64,000 nt of DNA from Microbacterium hatanonis (GCF_008017415.1 NZ_VRSV01000001.1:620001-684000), one strand, 5' to 3'; positions 41,168 through 51,825 are shown, counted from the first letter of the stretch. The notes: generated by a model from the letters alone, not told the origin. Made by a program: numbers and translations.

Positions 41168-41173
41168 TAGACT
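41168..41173 (+). promoter_or_regulatory. Putative -10 box (TAGACT) of argS
   Basis: TAGACT ends 9 bases before the argS ATG; a leaderless or near-leaderless start. Confidence 0.45.
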
Positions 41174-41182
41174 GGTGAGGCT

Positions 41183-42847
41183 ATGGATCCTGACGTTCTC
41201 TCCGCCGCCCTGCTCGCCGTCGTGACGCCTCTCGCCGAGGCGCGACGCGAAGGGTCGACCGAGGGGCTCACCGCGGCCGACCTGCCGCTGGAGCGTCCGA
41301 AGAACCGCGACCACGGCGACTGGGCCTCGAACGCGGCGATGAAGCTCGCGAAGAAGGTCGGCGCGAACCCCCGCGAGCTCGCCGCCGAGATCGCGGCCGG
41401 GCTCGAGAGCGTCGACGGCATCGCGAGCGTCGAGGTCGCCGGCCCCGGGTTCATCAACATCCGCCTCGACGCGGCAGCGGCCGGTGCCCTGGCCAAGACC
41501 ATCGTCGAGTCCGGCGCCGCCTTCGGCTCGAACGACACCCAGCGCGGCACCTCCATCAACCTCGAGTTCGTCAGCGCCAACCCGACCGGCCCGCTGCACA
41601 TCGGGCACACGCGGTGGGCGGCCCTCGGCGACTCGATCGCGCGCCTGCTGCTCGCCAGCGGTGCCACGCTCGTACGCGAGTTCTACATCAACGACGCCGG
41701 CGCGCAGATGGAGCGCTTCGGTCGCTCGGTGCTCGCGGCGGCGCTCGACCAGCCGACGCCGGAGGACGGCTACGCGGGGGAGTACATCGGCGAGCTCGGC
41801 TCCCGCGTGCGTGCCGCCCGCCCCGACATCGCCTCGCTCGAGCCCACCGAGCAGATCGACGTCGCGACCGAGCTCGCCTACGGCATGCAGCTCGACGAGA
41901 TCCAAGCGTCGCTCGAGCGCTTCAACGTGCACTTCGACGTCTGGTTCTCCGAGCGCGTGCTGCACGCCCGGCACGAGGGCAAGCCGAGCCTCGTCGACGA
42001 GGCCGTCGACCGCCTCCGCGAGCAGGGCCACGTCTTCGACGACGAGGGCGCCGTCTGGGTGAGGACGACCGACTTCGGAGACGACAAAGACCGGGTCATC
42101 CGCCGGTCCAACGGCGAGTACACCTACTTCGCCGCCGACGCCGCCTACTACCTCAACAAGGGCGACCGCGGCTTCGCACACAAGATCTACCTGCTCGGTG
42201 CCGACCACCACGGCTACGTGCACCGTCTCAAGGCGCTCGCGGGCGCGGCCGGTGAAGACCCCGAGAAGAACGTCGAGGTGCTCATCGGGCAGCTCGTGTC
42301 GATCAACGGCGCCAAGCTCAGCAAGCGCGCGGGCAACATCATCGAGCTCGACGACCTGCAGGCCTGGCTCGGCACCGATGCGCTGCGCTACTCCCTCGGG
42401 CGCTACCCGGCCGATTCGCCGCTGACGCTCGATCCCGAGATCCTCCAGAAGCGCACGAACGACAACCCCGTCTTCTACGTGCAGTACGCGCACGCACGCA
42501 CGCACAACGTGGCGCGCAACGCCGCGTCCTCCGGCGTCGACCGTTCCGAATTCGCTCCCGAGCTGCTCGACCACGAGACGGAGTCGGCGCTCCTGGGTGC
42601 CCTGCAGGAGTTCCCGCGCGTGGTCGCCTTCGCCGCCGAGGTGCGCGAACCGCACCGCGTGGCGCGCTACCTCGAAGAGCTCGCGGGCCTGTATCACCGC
42701 TGGTACGACAGCTGCCGGGTGATCCCGCTCGGCGACGAGCCCGTCGCATCCGTGCACCGCACCCGCCTGTGGCTGAACGACGCCACCGGTCAGGTTCTGC
42801 GCAACGGTCTCGACCTGCTGGGCGTGAGCGCTCCGGAACGGATGTGA
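41183..42847 (+). CDS. argS: Arginyl-tRNA synthetase
   Basis: Class I synthetase charging tRNA-Arg. It has 554 residues, typical length. The N-terminal Add1 domain precedes the nucleotide-binding site with HIGH in [16 protein letters not shown], and the KMSKS equivalent is AKLSKRAGN. The C-terminal DALR anticodon domain ends [11 protein letters not shown] through SAPERM. ATG with a TAGACT box 9 bases upstream. It is followed by two LmeA-like genes, probably in the same transcript. Confidence 0.97.
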   Translation: MDPDVLSAALLAVVTPLAEARREGSTEGLTAADLPLERPKNRDHGDWASNAAMKLAKKVGANPRELAAEIAAGLESVDGIASVEVAGPGFINIRLDAAAAGALAKTIVESGAAFGSNDTQRGTSINLEFVSANPTGPLHIGHTRWAALGDSIARLLLASGATLVREFYINDAGAQMERFGRSVLAAALDQPTPEDGYAGEYIGELGSRVRAARPDIASLEPTEQIDVATELAYGMQLDEIQASLERFNVHFDVWFSERVLHARHEGKPSLVDEAVDRLREQGHVFDDEGAVWVRTTDFGDDKDRVIRRSNGEYTYFAADAAYYLNKGDRGFAHKIYLLGADHHGYVHRLKALAGAAGEDPEKNVEVLIGQLVSINGAKLSKRAGNIIELDDLQAWLGTDALRYSLGRYPADSPLTLDPEILQKRTNDNPVFYVQYAHARTHNVARNAASSGVDRSEFAPELLDHETESALLGALQEFPRVVAFAAEVREPHRVARYLEELAGLYHRWYDSCRVIPLGDEPVASVHRTRLWLNDATGQVLRNGLDLLGVSAPERM

Positions 42848-42851
42848 CCCG

Positions 42852-43655
42852 ATGACCGACGCCTACACGCTGCCGTTCGAACCGACGGAGCAGCCGAAGC
42901 GTCGGCGTCGCCTGTGGCCCTGGATCGTCACGCTCGTCATCGTGCTCGTCCTCATCGGGTCGGCCGCGTTCGGGGCGGAGTGGCTCGCGCGCGGAGCGGT
43001 GACCGGCGGCATCCGCACCCTGGTCGTGTCACAGGTCGGCCTTCCCGCCGACCAGCCCGTCGACGTCGAGGTGCCCGGCCTCGTCATTCCGCAGCTGATC
43101 TCCGGAACGCTCGACGAGGTCACGATCGCCTCCGACGACGTGACGTTCGGCGAGCTGTCGGGCGACGTGCGCGTGACGATCACCGACATGCCGATCCGTG
43201 CCGACGCCGCCGCCGGCCCGGGAACCGCGACGGTGCGCCTCGACGAGACCCAGCTGCGCGCCCTGCTCTCGACGATCGACGGTTTTCCCGCGGATGCTGC
43301 GGGGATCGCCGCGCCCGATGTGACCGTATCGACCGAGCTGAGCCTGTTCGGCGTCGGGATCCCGGTCGGTATCGCGCTCCTCCCCGCCGCGGGGAGCGCG
43401 GGCGACCTCACCCTCACGCCGTCATCGTTCACGGCGGGCGGGGTGGAACTCACCGCCGACGCCCTGCGTCAGCAGTTCGGTGGTCTCGCCGACTCGGTGC
43501 TGCGCACGTGGGACGTCTGCATCGCCCAGTACCTCCCGTCCGCCCTCACGCTGACCTCGGTCTCGGTGGAGGGCTCGGAGGTCGTCGCCGATTTCGACAT
43601 CGACGGTGCCGTCGTCGTCGACCCGCTCCTGCGCCAGAACGGCACCTGCGGCTGA
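42852..43655 (+). CDS. LmeA-like phospholipid-binding protein (DUF2993), first of two
   Basis: A 267-residue membrane-anchored protein: basic cytoplasmic start (EQPKRRRRLWPW), one membrane helix (IVTLVIVLVLIGSAAFGAEW), then an outside DUF2993 domain (VEVPGLVIPQLISGTLDEVTI, SDDVTFGELSGDVRVTITD). A cysteine pair (WDVCIAQYLPSA and the terminal GTCG) may form a disulfide. Mycobacterial LmeA acts in lipomannan elongation in the envelope. It begins 4 bases after the argS stop. Confidence 0.82.
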   Translation: MTDAYTLPFEPTEQPKRRRRLWPWIVTLVIVLVLIGSAAFGAEWLARGAVTGGIRTLVVSQVGLPADQPVDVEVPGLVIPQLISGTLDEVTIASDDVTFGELSGDVRVTITDMPIRADAAAGPGTATVRLDETQLRALLSTIDGFPADAAGIAAPDVTVSTELSLFGVGIPVGIALLPAAGSAGDLTLTPSSFTAGGVELTADALRQQFGGLADSVLRTWDVCIAQYLPSALTLTSVSVEGSEVVADFDIDGAVVVDPLLRQNGTCG

Positions 43656-43738
43656 TTCGCCTCCCGTTCACCGCTCGATCCGATCTCGTTCCTCCCGCCG
43701 TCGCCCGGCAGGCCCCGAGGTGTCGGCACACTTCGTGA

Positions 43739-44554
43739 ATGGTCATGGAATCCGAGCGCACCGAGGTGCTGGCGCCCGTCGCTCCGGTTCCCGCGGCGCA
43801 CCCCGAGCCCCGCGGATCGGGTCGCGCGGGGCGCATCGTGACGGTCGTCGCCGTGATCCTCGCGTTCGTCGTGCTCGTCTTCGGCCTCCTCGACTGGATC
43901 GCGCGATCGGTGATGCAGGCCGCGATCAGCCACTCGGCCGTCGAGCTGTTCGAGCTTCCGAGCACCCAACGGGTCGACACCGAGATCTCCGGGCCGGTGC
44001 TGCCCCAGTTGCTGCTGCGGAATCTGAGCCTGGTCACCCTGTCGTCGCAGAACGTGAACATCGCCGGCGGCGCGGCCGACCTGTCGATCGAGCTGACGGA
44101 CGTCTCGCTCGGCGAGCAGGGGGTCGCGCGCCAGATCCGCGGCGAGGCGCGTTTCGACGCCGGCCAGCTCACCTACATGGCGGGCGTCGGGGGCATGACG
44201 TTCGGCCTCGACGGAGCCGACGTGACCGCGTCGATGAGTGTGTCGGCCGGCGGGCAGACGACATCCGTGGGGATGGGCTTCACGCCGGGCTACTCCAGCG
44301 GCGCCCTCACGCTCACTACCTCCTCCGTGCGCCTCGGTGAGACCGAGATCGCGCTCGACGACCTCCGGGCCCGGTACGGCGACGACGCCAGCGCCGCGCT
44401 GCAGCCGCGCGCCGTCTGCCTCGCGGCCGAACTCCCCGCGGCGATGCGCATCACGTCGGTGGGTGTGGACAGCCAGCAGCTGGTGGCGCGCTTCGCGGTC
44501 GATACGACCGCGCTCGACGCGGCGGTGCTCGGGGAGAAGGGCACCTGCGGCTGA
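43739..44554 (+). CDS. LmeA-like phospholipid-binding protein (DUF2993), second of two
   Basis: A 271-residue paralogue of the previous gene product with the same plan: disordered Pro/Ala start, one membrane helix (IVTVVAVILAFVVLVFGLLDW), then a DUF2993 domain (VDTEISGPVLPQLLLRNLSLV) and the same Cys pair (RAVCLAAELPAA, terminal GTCG). ATG 43739 or 43745 could start it. The tandem arrangement suggests gene duplication and an envelope-lipid role. Confidence 0.8.
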   Translation: MVMESERTEVLAPVAPVPAAHPEPRGSGRAGRIVTVVAVILAFVVLVFGLLDWIARSVMQAAISHSAVELFELPSTQRVDTEISGPVLPQLLLRNLSLVTLSSQNVNIAGGAADLSIELTDVSLGEQGVARQIRGEARFDAGQLTYMAGVGGMTFGLDGADVTASMSVSAGGQTTSVGMGFTPGYSSGALTLTTSSVRLGETEIALDDLRARYGDDASAALQPRAVCLAAELPAAMRITSVGVDSQQLVARFAVDTTALDAAVLGEKGTCG

Positions 44555-44684
44555 CGCGCAGCGTCCTTCCGGCCGGGGCAGTGCGCGGCGGTGCCCTAGA
44601 CTTCAACCACCCGCGGCGTGGACGAGCTCACGGCATTCGTTGCCTGGCGACCGACGCCGCCGCATCCGTCGATTGGTCCCCTCC

Positions 44685-46112
44685 GTGTCCGCCTCGCCTG
44701 CCGCGCCGCTCGCACCCGAGTGGCTGTCCGTCCCCGCCGACGCGAACGACCTGTCGGTTCGCATCTGGCCGGCATCCGCCCGCCGCGATGCCGACGGAGC
44801 CCTCGAGCTCGGCGGTGTCTCGGCCCGTGAGCTCGTCGAGACCTTCGGCTCGCCCCTCTACGTCGTCGACGAAGAAGAGGTGCGCGCCCACGCACGCCGT
44901 GCGCGCGACGCGTTCGCGGCGGCCGCGGCGACGCACGGAGTGAAGGCGCGCACCTATTACGCCGGCAAGGCGTTCCTCAGTACCGAGATCGTCCGCTGGG
45001 TGACGAGCGAAGACCTCTCGGTCGACGTGTGCTCGCGCGGTGAGCTCGAGGTGGCACTGGCCGGTGGCGCCCAGCCCGCGCGCATCGGATTCCACGGCAA
45101 CAACAAGACCGTGTCCGAGCTCGAGCGCGCGGTCGAGGTGGGCGTCGGGTCGATCATCGTCGACAGCCCCATCGAGATCGAACGTCTCGCGGCGATCACC
45201 GAGCGCCTCGGCGCGGTGCAGCGCGTGCTCGTGCGCGTGCGCACGGGCGTCCACGCCGAGACGCACGCGTTCCTCGCGACAGCCCACGAAGATCAGAAGT
45301 TCGGGTTCTCGATGACGGATGCGGCGACCGCCGTCGCCCGGATCCGCGAGGTGCCGGGGCTCGATTTCCTCGGGCTCCACGCCCACATCGGCTCGCAGAT
45401 CTTCGACGCCTCGGGCTTCCGCGCGTCTGCCGCGCGTCTGGTCGAGCTGCACGCCGAACTCCTGGCCGGGGGTGAGATCCCGCTCCTCAACGTCGGCGGC
45501 GGTTTCGGCATCGCGTACACCTCCCACGACGACCCGCGCCCGCTCGAGGAGATCGCGTCGGGCATCGTCGACGCCGTCGCCGCCGAGTGCGCGGCGCGCA
45601 GCATCCCGATCCCCGACATCGCGTTCGAGCCCGGCCGCGTCATCGTCGGCCAGGCCGGCGTCACCCTCTACGAGGTGGGCACGGTCAAGCCCGTCCGCGT
45701 CGGAGACGACCTCGAGCGCGTATACGTGAGCGTCGACGGCGGCATGAGCGACAACGCCCGCCCGGCCCTCTACGGGGCGCAGTACAGCGCGCGGATCGCG
45801 TCGCGCACGACCGCCGCCGTGCCGGCGCTCAGCCGCGTCGTCGGCCACCACTGCGAGTCGGGCGACATCGTCGTCGACGCCGAGTACCTCCCCGGCGACA
45901 TCGCCCCGGGCGACCTTCTCGCCGTCCCCGCCACGGGCGCCTACTGCTTCTCGCTGGCGAGCACCTACAACTACACCCCGCGGGCCGCGGTCGTCGCCGT
46001 GCGCGACGGCGAAGCCCGCGTCATCGTGCGTCGCGAGAGCGTCGCCGACCTCCTCTCCCGCGACGTCGGAGCTGTCGTGGCGACGGAGACCACCACCGAA
46101 GGGATCGCATGA
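44685..46112 (+). CDS. lysA: Diaminopimelate decarboxylase
   Basis: PLP enzyme making L-lysine and CO2 from meso-diaminopimelate. The fold-III signature is clear: PLP lysine in ARTYYAGKAFLS, DVCSRGELEVALAGG, FHGNNKTVSELERA, GLHAHIGSQIFDA, NVGGGFGIAYT and the active-site Cys in GHHCESGDIV. At 475 residues it is full length. The GTG at 44685 (MSASPAAPL) is preceded by TAGACT at 44597, so a leader of about 80 bases is likely. It overlaps hom by ATGA and starts the aspartate-family cluster. Confidence 0.96.
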   Translation: MSASPAAPLAPEWLSVPADANDLSVRIWPASARRDADGALELGGVSARELVETFGSPLYVVDEEEVRAHARRARDAFAAAAATHGVKARTYYAGKAFLSTEIVRWVTSEDLSVDVCSRGELEVALAGGAQPARIGFHGNNKTVSELERAVEVGVGSIIVDSPIEIERLAAITERLGAVQRVLVRVRTGVHAETHAFLATAHEDQKFGFSMTDAATAVARIREVPGLDFLGLHAHIGSQIFDASGFRASAARLVELHAELLAGGEIPLLNVGGGFGIAYTSHDDPRPLEEIASGIVDAVAAECAARSIPIPDIAFEPGRVIVGQAGVTLYEVGTVKPVRVGDDLERVYVSVDGGMSDNARPALYGAQYSARIASRTTAAVPALSRVVGHHCESGDIVVDAEYLPGDIAPGDLLAVPATGAYCFSLASTYNYTPRAAVVAVRDGEARVIVRRESVADLLSRDVGAVVATETTTEGIA

Positions 46113-47452
46113 CCGATTACCGTCGCCTCCGAGTCGCGCTGCTGGGCGCGGGCTCCGTCGGCTCGCAAGTCGCCTCGCTGCTCCTCCGCCACGGCGCCGA
46201 GCTCGCCGACCGTGCCGGAGCCTCGCTCGAACTCGCCGGCATCGCCGTCCGCGACGTCGATGCGCCCCGCGACGTCGACCTGCCGCGCGAGCTGTTCACG
46301 ACCGACGCGGAGCAGCTGATCGTCGGTGCGGACATCGTCATCGAACTGATGGGCGGCATCGACCCGGCACGCGAGTACGTGCTGCAGGCGATCAACTCCG
46401 GCGCCGACGTGGTGACGGCCAACAAGGCGCTCCTGGCGACCCACGGCCCCGAGATCTTCGACGCGGCCGACCAGGTGGGCGCGCAGGTCTACTACGAGGC
46501 CGCCGCCGCCGGTGCGATCCCCATCATCCGACCGCTCCGCGATTCTCTCGCCGGCGACCGCGTGCAGCGCATCATGGGCATCGTCAACGGAACGACGAAC
46601 TACATCCTCGACCGCATGGACGCCGAGGGTGCGGACTTCGCCGACGTGCTCGCGCAGGCGCAGGCGCTCGGCTATGCCGAAGCCGACCCGACGGCCGACG
46701 TGGAGGGCTACGACGCGGCGCAGAAGGCCGCGATCCTCGCGAGCCTCGCGTTCCACACCGCCGTGCCGCTCGAAGCGGTGCACCGCGAGGGCATCACGAG
46801 CATCGACAGCTCGATGATCGACGCCGCTCGCCACGCCGGGTACGTCATCAAGCTCCTCGCCGTCTGCGAGCGCCTCGCGGCGTCCGACGGCGACGGCGAA
46901 TCGATCTCGGTGCGGGTCTACCCCGCCCTCGTCGACCGCGCGCACCCGCTGGCAAGCGTCCACGGCGCCAACAACGCGGTCTTCGTCCAGGCGGAGGCCG
47001 CCGGCAACCTCATGTTCTACGGCGCGGGCGCCGGGGGAGTGCAGACCGCCTCGGCCGTTCTGGGCGACGTCGTCTCGGCCGCGCGCCGTCACGTCGCCGG
47101 TGGCGTCGGAGTCGCCGAGTCGACCCGCGCGAACCTGCCGGTCTCGCCGATCGGACGCGTCATCACGCGCTACCAGATCACGCTCGAGGTCGACGACCAG
47201 CCGGGCGTGCTCGCGACGATCGCCGGCATCCTCAACGAGGGGCGCGTCTCGATCGCGACCGTCGAGCAGACCGTCCTCGCCGCGGCGGTCACGCCCGCGG
47301 CGGAGGCCCAGACCGAAGACGCACCGAAGGCCCGCCTGGTCATCGGCACGCACAAGGCACGCGAGAAAGACCTCAGTGAGACCGTCGATCGGCTCGCCGC
47401 CACCGGCGTGGTCGACCGGGTCGTATCTGTACTGCGGGTAGAAGGAGACTGA
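46109..47452 (+). CDS. hom: Homoserine dehydrogenase
   Basis: NADPH-dependent reduction of aspartate semialdehyde to homoserine. Rossmann motif [19 protein letters not shown] at the start, [12 protein letters not shown] and [12 protein letters not shown] in the catalytic core, and [18 protein letters not shown] with substrate-binding Asp and Lys. The C-terminal ACT domain ([21 protein letters not shown]) would bind threonine for feedback inhibition. 447 residues. Tightly coupled to lysA (4-base overlap) and one base from thrC. Confidence 0.97.
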   Translation: MTDYRRLRVALLGAGSVGSQVASLLLRHGAELADRAGASLELAGIAVRDVDAPRDVDLPRELFTTDAEQLIVGADIVIELMGGIDPAREYVLQAINSGADVVTANKALLATHGPEIFDAADQVGAQVYYEAAAAGAIPIIRPLRDSLAGDRVQRIMGIVNGTTNYILDRMDAEGADFADVLAQAQALGYAEADPTADVEGYDAAQKAAILASLAFHTAVPLEAVHREGITSIDSSMIDAARHAGYVIKLLAVCERLAASDGDGESISVRVYPALVDRAHPLASVHGANNAVFVQAEAAGNLMFYGAGAGGVQTASAVLGDVVSAARRHVAGGVGVAESTRANLPVSPIGRVITRYQITLEVDDQPGVLATIAGILNEGRVSIATVEQTVLAAAVTPAAEAQTEDAPKARLVIGTHKAREKDLSETVDRLAATGVVDRVVSVLRVEGD

Positions 47453-47453
47453 G

Positions 47454-48539
47454 ATGGCACACCTCTGGCGCGGAGTCCTCCGCGAATACGCCGACCGACT
47501 GGGCGTCACCGACGCCTCGACCGTCGTCACGCTCGGCGAGGGCGGCACGCCGCTGCTCCCCGCCCCCGCACTGTCGCGCCGCACCGGCGCCGACGTGTGG
47601 GTGAAGTTCGAGGGCATGAACCCGACCGGGTCGTTCAAGGACCGCGGCATGACGGTCGCGCTCTCCCGTGCCGTCGAGCACGGCGCGAAGGCGGTCATCT
47701 GCGCCTCGACCGGCAACACGTCGGCCTCGGCCGCCGCCTACGCCGCGCACGCCGGCATCACCGCGGCCGTGCTCGTGCCCGAGGGCAAGATCGCGATGGG
47801 CAAGCTCAGCCAGGCCGTCGCGCACGACGGCCGTCTGATCCAGGTGCGCGGCAACTTCGACGACTGCCTCGAGATCGCGCGCGAGCTCGCCGAGCACTAC
47901 CCGGTGCACCTGGTGAACTCGGTCAACCCCGACCGTATCGAGGGCCAGAAGACGGCGGCGTACGAGGTCGTCGAGGTGCTCGGCGATGCTCCCGACTTCC
48001 ACTTCATCCCGGTCGGCAACGCCGGCAACTACACCGCATACTCCCGCGGATACCGCGAGGAGGCCGACCGCGGGGTCGCCCACCGCGTGCCCCGCATGTT
48101 CGGCTTCCAGGCCGCCGGTTCCGCGCCGCTCGTCCGCGGCGAGGTCGTGAAGAACCCCGACACGATCGCCAGCGCGATCCGCATCGGCAACCCCGCATCG
48201 TGGGATCTCGCCCTGCAGGCGCGCGAGGCGACCGACGGCTACTTCGGAGCCATCGACGACGAGCGCATCCTCGCGGCGCAGAAGATCCTCTCGGGCGAGG
48301 TCGGCATCTTCGTCGAGCCCGCCTCCGCGATCAGCGTCGCCGGGCTCCTCGAGCGCGCCGAGGCCGGCGTCATCCCCGCGGGCTCCCGCGTGGTGCTCAC
48401 GGTCACGGGCCACGGTCTGAAGGACCCCCAGTGGGCACTCCGTCAGCCCGACGGATCGCAGGTCGAGCCCACGGTCGTCGACGCCGCCACCTCGGAGGTC
48501 GCATCGGTGCTCGGGCTCGTCTCCGAGGCGTCGGCGTGA
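47454..48539 (+). CDS. thrC: Threonine synthase
   Basis: PLP enzyme converting phosphohomoserine to threonine. The lysine-bearing motif is [17 protein letters not shown] and the phosphate loop is [36 protein letters not shown] and [14 protein letters not shown] complete the fold. 361 residues, the usual length of the short (actinobacterial) type. The start ATG is one base after the hom stop with the AGAAGGAGA ribosome site inside hom. Confidence 0.97.
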   Translation: MAHLWRGVLREYADRLGVTDASTVVTLGEGGTPLLPAPALSRRTGADVWVKFEGMNPTGSFKDRGMTVALSRAVEHGAKAVICASTGNTSASAAAYAAHAGITAAVLVPEGKIAMGKLSQAVAHDGRLIQVRGNFDDCLEIARELAEHYPVHLVNSVNPDRIEGQKTAAYEVVEVLGDAPDFHFIPVGNAGNYTAYSRGYREEADRGVAHRVPRMFGFQAAGSAPLVRGEVVKNPDTIASAIRIGNPASWDLALQAREATDGYFGAIDDERILAAQKILSGEVGIFVEPASAISVAGLLERAEAGVIPAGSRVVLTVTGHGLKDPQWALRQPDGSQVEPTVVDAATSEVASVLGLVSEASA

Positions 48540-48561
48540 CCCAGGCCGCCTGTCCGCTCGA

Positions 48562-48618
48562 CGATGTCCCCATCGCGCCGGGATTGAGCAGCTCATTCCC
48601 GGCTGGATCGGGACATCG
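48562..48618 (+). repeat. Long nearly symmetric hairpin between thrC and thrB
   Basis: Outer arms CGATGTCCC (48562-48570) and GGGACATCG (48610-48618) enclose a 27-base palindrome, GCCGGGA-T-TGAGC-A-GCTCA-T-TCCCGGC, centred on 48590, separated by equal 6-base gaps. It ends 18 bases before the thrB ATG and has no T-run, so it is not a plain terminator. Confidence 0.75.
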
Positions 48619-48636
48619 ACGGGGAGGGGCGGGGGC

Positions 48637-49569
48637 ATGAGCCGCTCGGTCGTCGTCCGGGTACCCGCGACGAGCGCCAACCTCGGACCGGGTTTCGACA
48701 CGCTCGGGCTCGCCCTCAGCGTGTACGACGAGCTCGTCGTCACGCAGCTCGATACCGCAGCGGTCGAGATCGTCGTGTCCGGTGAGGGCGCAGCATCCGT
48801 GCCGCTGGACGCGTCGCACCTCGTCGTGCGGTCGATGGCGCACGCCTACGCCGCTGTCGGCCGAACCCTCCCGGGGGTGCGGCTCGAGGCGGTGAACGTC
48901 ATCCCGCACGGGCGGGGCATGGGCTCGTCGGGGGCCGCGGTCGTCTCGGGGCTGCTCGCGGCGAAGGGGCTGCTGGCCGGCGAGGTGGAGCTCTCGGACG
49001 AGACGCTCCTGCGCCTGGCGACCGAGCTCGAGGGTCACCCCGACAACGTCGCCCCCGCGCTCTTCGGCGGTCTCACCATCGCGTGGATGGATGCTGCGTC
49101 GCCGCAGCACAAGCAGCTCATCGTGCATCGGGGCGTGTCGCCGCTGGTGCTCGTGCCCGAGTTCACGATGTCGACGAAGGTCGCCCGCAGCCTGCAGCCG
49201 GAGCACGTCTCGTACGAGGACGCCGTGTTCAACCTGTCACGCTCCGCGCTGCTCATCGCAGCCATGACGCAGAGCCCCGATCTGCTGCTGGCGGCGACCG
49301 AGGACCGGCTGCACCAGAACTACCGCGCACAGGCGATGCCGGAGACCGACAAGCTGGTGCGCGCACTGCGCGCGGCCGGCTTCGCCGCCGTCGTCTCGGG
49401 TGCCGGGCCCAGCGTGCTCGTGCTCGCCGACGGCCCCGGTCGACGCCTCGAAGCGGCGGACCTCGCCGCCTCGGTCGCCGACACCCCGTGGAACGCCCTC
49501 ATGCTCGCCGTCGATGTCAAGGGTGGTACAGTGAGGGACAATGCCGGGGGTACCACGTATCCCACGTGA
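48637..49569 (+). CDS. thrB: Homoserine kinase
   Basis: GHMP-family kinase making phosphohomoserine from homoserine. VRVPATSANLGPGFDTLGLAL is the family N terminus, PHGRGMGSSGAAVVSGLLAA the ATP loop, and AAVVSGAGPSVLVLADGPG motif 3. 310 residues. It completes the hom-thrC-thrB set. The 97-base gap after thrC with a strong hairpin suggests separate control of its translation or message stability. Confidence 0.96.
   Translation: MSRSVVVRVPATSANLGPGFDTLGLALSVYDELVVTQLDTAAVEIVVSGEGAASVPLDASHLVVRSMAHAYAAVGRTLPGVRLEAVNVIPHGRGMGSSGAAVVSGLLAAKGLLAGEVELSDETLLRLATELEGHPDNVAPALFGGLTIAWMDAASPQHKQLIVHRGVSPLVLVPEFTMSTKVARSLQPEHVSYEDAVFNLSRSALLIAAMTQSPDLLLAATEDRLHQNYRAQAMPETDKLVRALRAAGFAAVVSGAGPSVLVLADGPGRRLEAADLAASVADTPWNALMLAVDVKGGTVRDNAGGTTYPT
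49527..49532 (+). promoter_or_regulatory. Possible -10 box (TACAGT) for rho inside the end of thrB
   Basis: TACAGT in GGTGGTACAGTGAGG would start a message with a leader of about 180 bases before rho. Long leaders are common for autoregulated rho genes. No good -35 box is seen. Confidence 0.35.
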
Positions 49570-49716
49570 ATCTGGCCCCGGTCGCAATTCTGCGAACTAC
49601 CGCACGCACCCGCAACCCGAAATAGCGCCTCTGCGCTCGACGAACTGCGGTGAATGACGATGCCTGTCGTACCGGCGTCGAGTGCGGTCTGATCATCCGT
49701 CTACAAGGGAGCACTC

Positions 49717-51816
49717 GTGGAGTCCATCTCCGAGATCCGCACTGCCGACGCGCCGTCCGAAGAATCGAACGCCGCCGTCGACACCACCCCCGACGCCGCG
49801 GCATCCGCCGAGTCGTCGCCCGAGACCCCGGTCGCCGAGGCGCCGCCCGTGCCTGAGGCCGACGCCCAGGCCGTCGCCGACGCCGCGGCCGCCGAAGCTG
49901 CGTCGGCTGAGGCCGCGCCCGCCGAGGCCGCGCCCGTCGAGGCAGAGACGCCCGCCGAGACGAAGCCCGTCAAGGCGCCGCGCAAGCGCGCACCGCGCCG
50001 CGCGAAGAGCACCGACCCCAAGCCCGAGGAAGCCGCAGCCGCTGCGGAGCCGGCCGCCGAGGCCGCGCCGGAGCCGGCCGCCGAGGTCGAGCCCGTCGCC
50101 GAGGTCGCGCAGGCCGAGGCCGCGACCGCCGAGGCCGCAGCCGAAACGCCCGTCGAGGCGCCCGCAGCCGACGCTCCCGCCGAGGAGCCCGCCGCCGACG
50201 AGGCCGCCGACGCCGAGACCCCCGCGGAGGCCCCGACCGACGCGTCGGCGCCCGCCGAGGACGCGACGGCTGAGAGCGCGACTGCTGAGAGCGCGACTGC
50301 AGAGAACACCTCGTCGAACGCAGACAACTCCGAGAACGCCGAAGACTCCGCCCCGCGGGGTCGCGGCCGCAGCCGCAACCGCAACCGCAATCGCGGCAAC
50401 GCCGCGAACGGCGAGGGCGGCGCCGCCGAGAACGGCGCATCCAACGGCGGCACCGCGCAGAGCAACGGACGCAACAACGGCAACGCGCGCGGCAACAACA
50501 ACGCGCCCGAGAAGGCCGAACCGGCGCCCGCCGCCGAGACCGACAACGAGCAGTCGAACGGACGCAACCGCCAGCGCAACAAGCGTCGCGGCCCCCAGAC
50601 CACGGGCGACGAGTTCGACACCGAGATCGGCGAGGATGACGTCCTCATCCCGATCGCCGGCATCCTCGACGTGCTGGACAACTACGCGTTCGTCCGCACC
50701 ACCGGCTACCTCCCCGGCACCAGCGACGTCTACGTCTCGCTGGGTCAGGTCAAGAAGTACAACCTCCGCAAGGGCGACGCCGTCGTCGGCGCGATCAAGC
50801 AGCCCCGTGAGGGCGAGCAGTCGGGCCGTCAGAAGTACAACGCGCTGGTCAAGGTCGACGCGATCAACGGCCTGTCGGTCGAAGACGCGGCCACCCGCGT
50901 CGAGTTCGGCAACCTCACCCCGCTCTACCCGCAGGACCGCCTGCGTCTCGAGACGGCGCCCGAGAAGCTGACCCAGCGCATCATCGACCTCGTCGCGCCG
51001 ATCGGCAAGGGCCAGCGCGGCCTCATCGTCGCGCCTCCCAAGGCCGGCAAGACGATCGTCCTGCAGCAGATCGCGAACGCGATCGCGACGAACAACCCCG
51101 AGGTCCACCTCATGGTCGTCCTCGTCGACGAGCGTCCCGAAGAGGTCACCGACATGCAGCGGACGGTCAAGGGCGAGGTCATCGCCTCGACGTTCGACCG
51201 CCCCGCCGAAGACCACACCACGGTCGCCGAGCTCGCCATCGAGCGCGCCAAGCGCCTCGTGGAGCTCGGTCGCGACGTCGTCGTCCTGCTCGACTCGATC
51301 ACACGACTCGGTCGCGCCTACAACATCACCGCGCCGACCTCGGGCCGCGTGCTCACCGGCGGCGTCGATGCATCCGCCCTGTACCCGCCCAAGCGCTTCT
51401 TCGGCGCCGCGCGCAACATCGAGAACGGCGGATCGCTCACGATCCTCGCGACGGCCCTCGTCGAGACCGGTTCGAAGATGGACGACGTGATCTTCGAGGA
51501 GTTCAAGGGCACCGGCAACAGCGAGCTGCGCCTCAGCCGCCAGCTCGCCGACAAGCGCATCTTCCCGGCCGTCGACGTCAACGCGTCGAGCACCCGTCGC
51601 GAAGAGATGCTGCTGTCGGCCGACGAGGTCAAGATCACGTGGAAGCTGCGGCGCGCGCTCGCGGGTCTCGACCCGCAGCAGGCGCTCGAGGTCGTGCTCG
51701 GCAAGCTCAAGGAGACGCAGTCCAACGTCGAGTTCCTCGTGCAGATGCAGAAGTCGATGCCTGCCCCGACGCACGGCGGCAACGGCAGCCACGGGCACGA
51801 CAACAGCATCCGCTGA
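49717..51816 (+). CDS. rho: Transcription termination factor Rho, actinobacterial long form
   Basis: Hexameric RNA helicase that ends transcription. The C-terminal two fifths is the classic Rho: OB-fold RNA site ([39 protein letters not shown]), Walker [16 protein letters not shown], Walker [16 protein letters not shown] and arginine-rich hexamer contacts. In front lie about 290 residues of low complexity: an Ala/Glu/Pro-rich acidic stretch, then an Arg/Asn/Gly-rich, RNA-binding-like part ([26 protein letters not shown]). 699 residues against 419 in E. coli. GTG start after AAGGGAGCACTC. Confidence 0.97.
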   Translation: MESISEIRTADAPSEESNAAVDTTPDAAASAESSPETPVAEAPPVPEADAQAVADAAAAEAASAEAAPAEAAPVEAETPAETKPVKAPRKRAPRRAKSTDPKPEEAAAAAEPAAEAAPEPAAEVEPVAEVAQAEAATAEAAAETPVEAPAADAPAEEPAADEAADAETPAEAPTDASAPAEDATAESATAESATAENTSSNADNSENAEDSAPRGRGRSRNRNRNRGNAANGEGGAAENGASNGGTAQSNGRNNGNARGNNNAPEKAEPAPAAETDNEQSNGRNRQRNKRRGPQTTGDEFDTEIGEDDVLIPIAGILDVLDNYAFVRTTGYLPGTSDVYVSLGQVKKYNLRKGDAVVGAIKQPREGEQSGRQKYNALVKVDAINGLSVEDAATRVEFGNLTPLYPQDRLRLETAPEKLTQRIIDLVAPIGKGQRGLIVAPPKAGKTIVLQQIANAIATNNPEVHLMVVLVDERPEEVTDMQRTVKGEVIASTFDRPAEDHTTVAELAIERAKRLVELGRDVVVLLDSITRLGRAYNITAPTSGRVLTGGVDASALYPPKRFFGAARNIENGGSLTILATALVETGSKMDDVIFEEFKGTGNSELRLSRQLADKRIFPAVDVNASSTRREEMLLSADEVKITWKLRRALAGLDPQQALEVVLGKLKETQSNVEFLVQMQKSMPAPTHGGNGSHGHDNSIR
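50263..50307 (+). repeat. 15-base tandem repeat inside rho
   Basis: Three copies of a 15-base unit (GCGACTGCTGAGAGC with small changes at 50263, 50278 and 50293) encode [15 protein letters not shown] in the acidic N-terminal tail. Likely length-variable between strains. Confidence 0.7.
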
Positions 51817-51825
51817 CCCTCGTGT

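Noticed and set aside
44597..44684. Upstream short frame (GTG 44618) before lysA as a leader peptide
   Set aside because: It overlaps lysA in another frame, has no terminator-like hairpin and no lysine codon run; a plain leader is simpler.
49570..49716. Riboswitch before rho, and before thrC or lysA
   Set aside because: No recognisable lysine, threonine or other riboswitch core, and no anti-terminator pair, was found.
50263..50307. CRISPR-like repeat
   Set aside because: The repeat is a 15-base in-frame tandem coding repeat in rho without spacers; no CRISPR array exists in the window.
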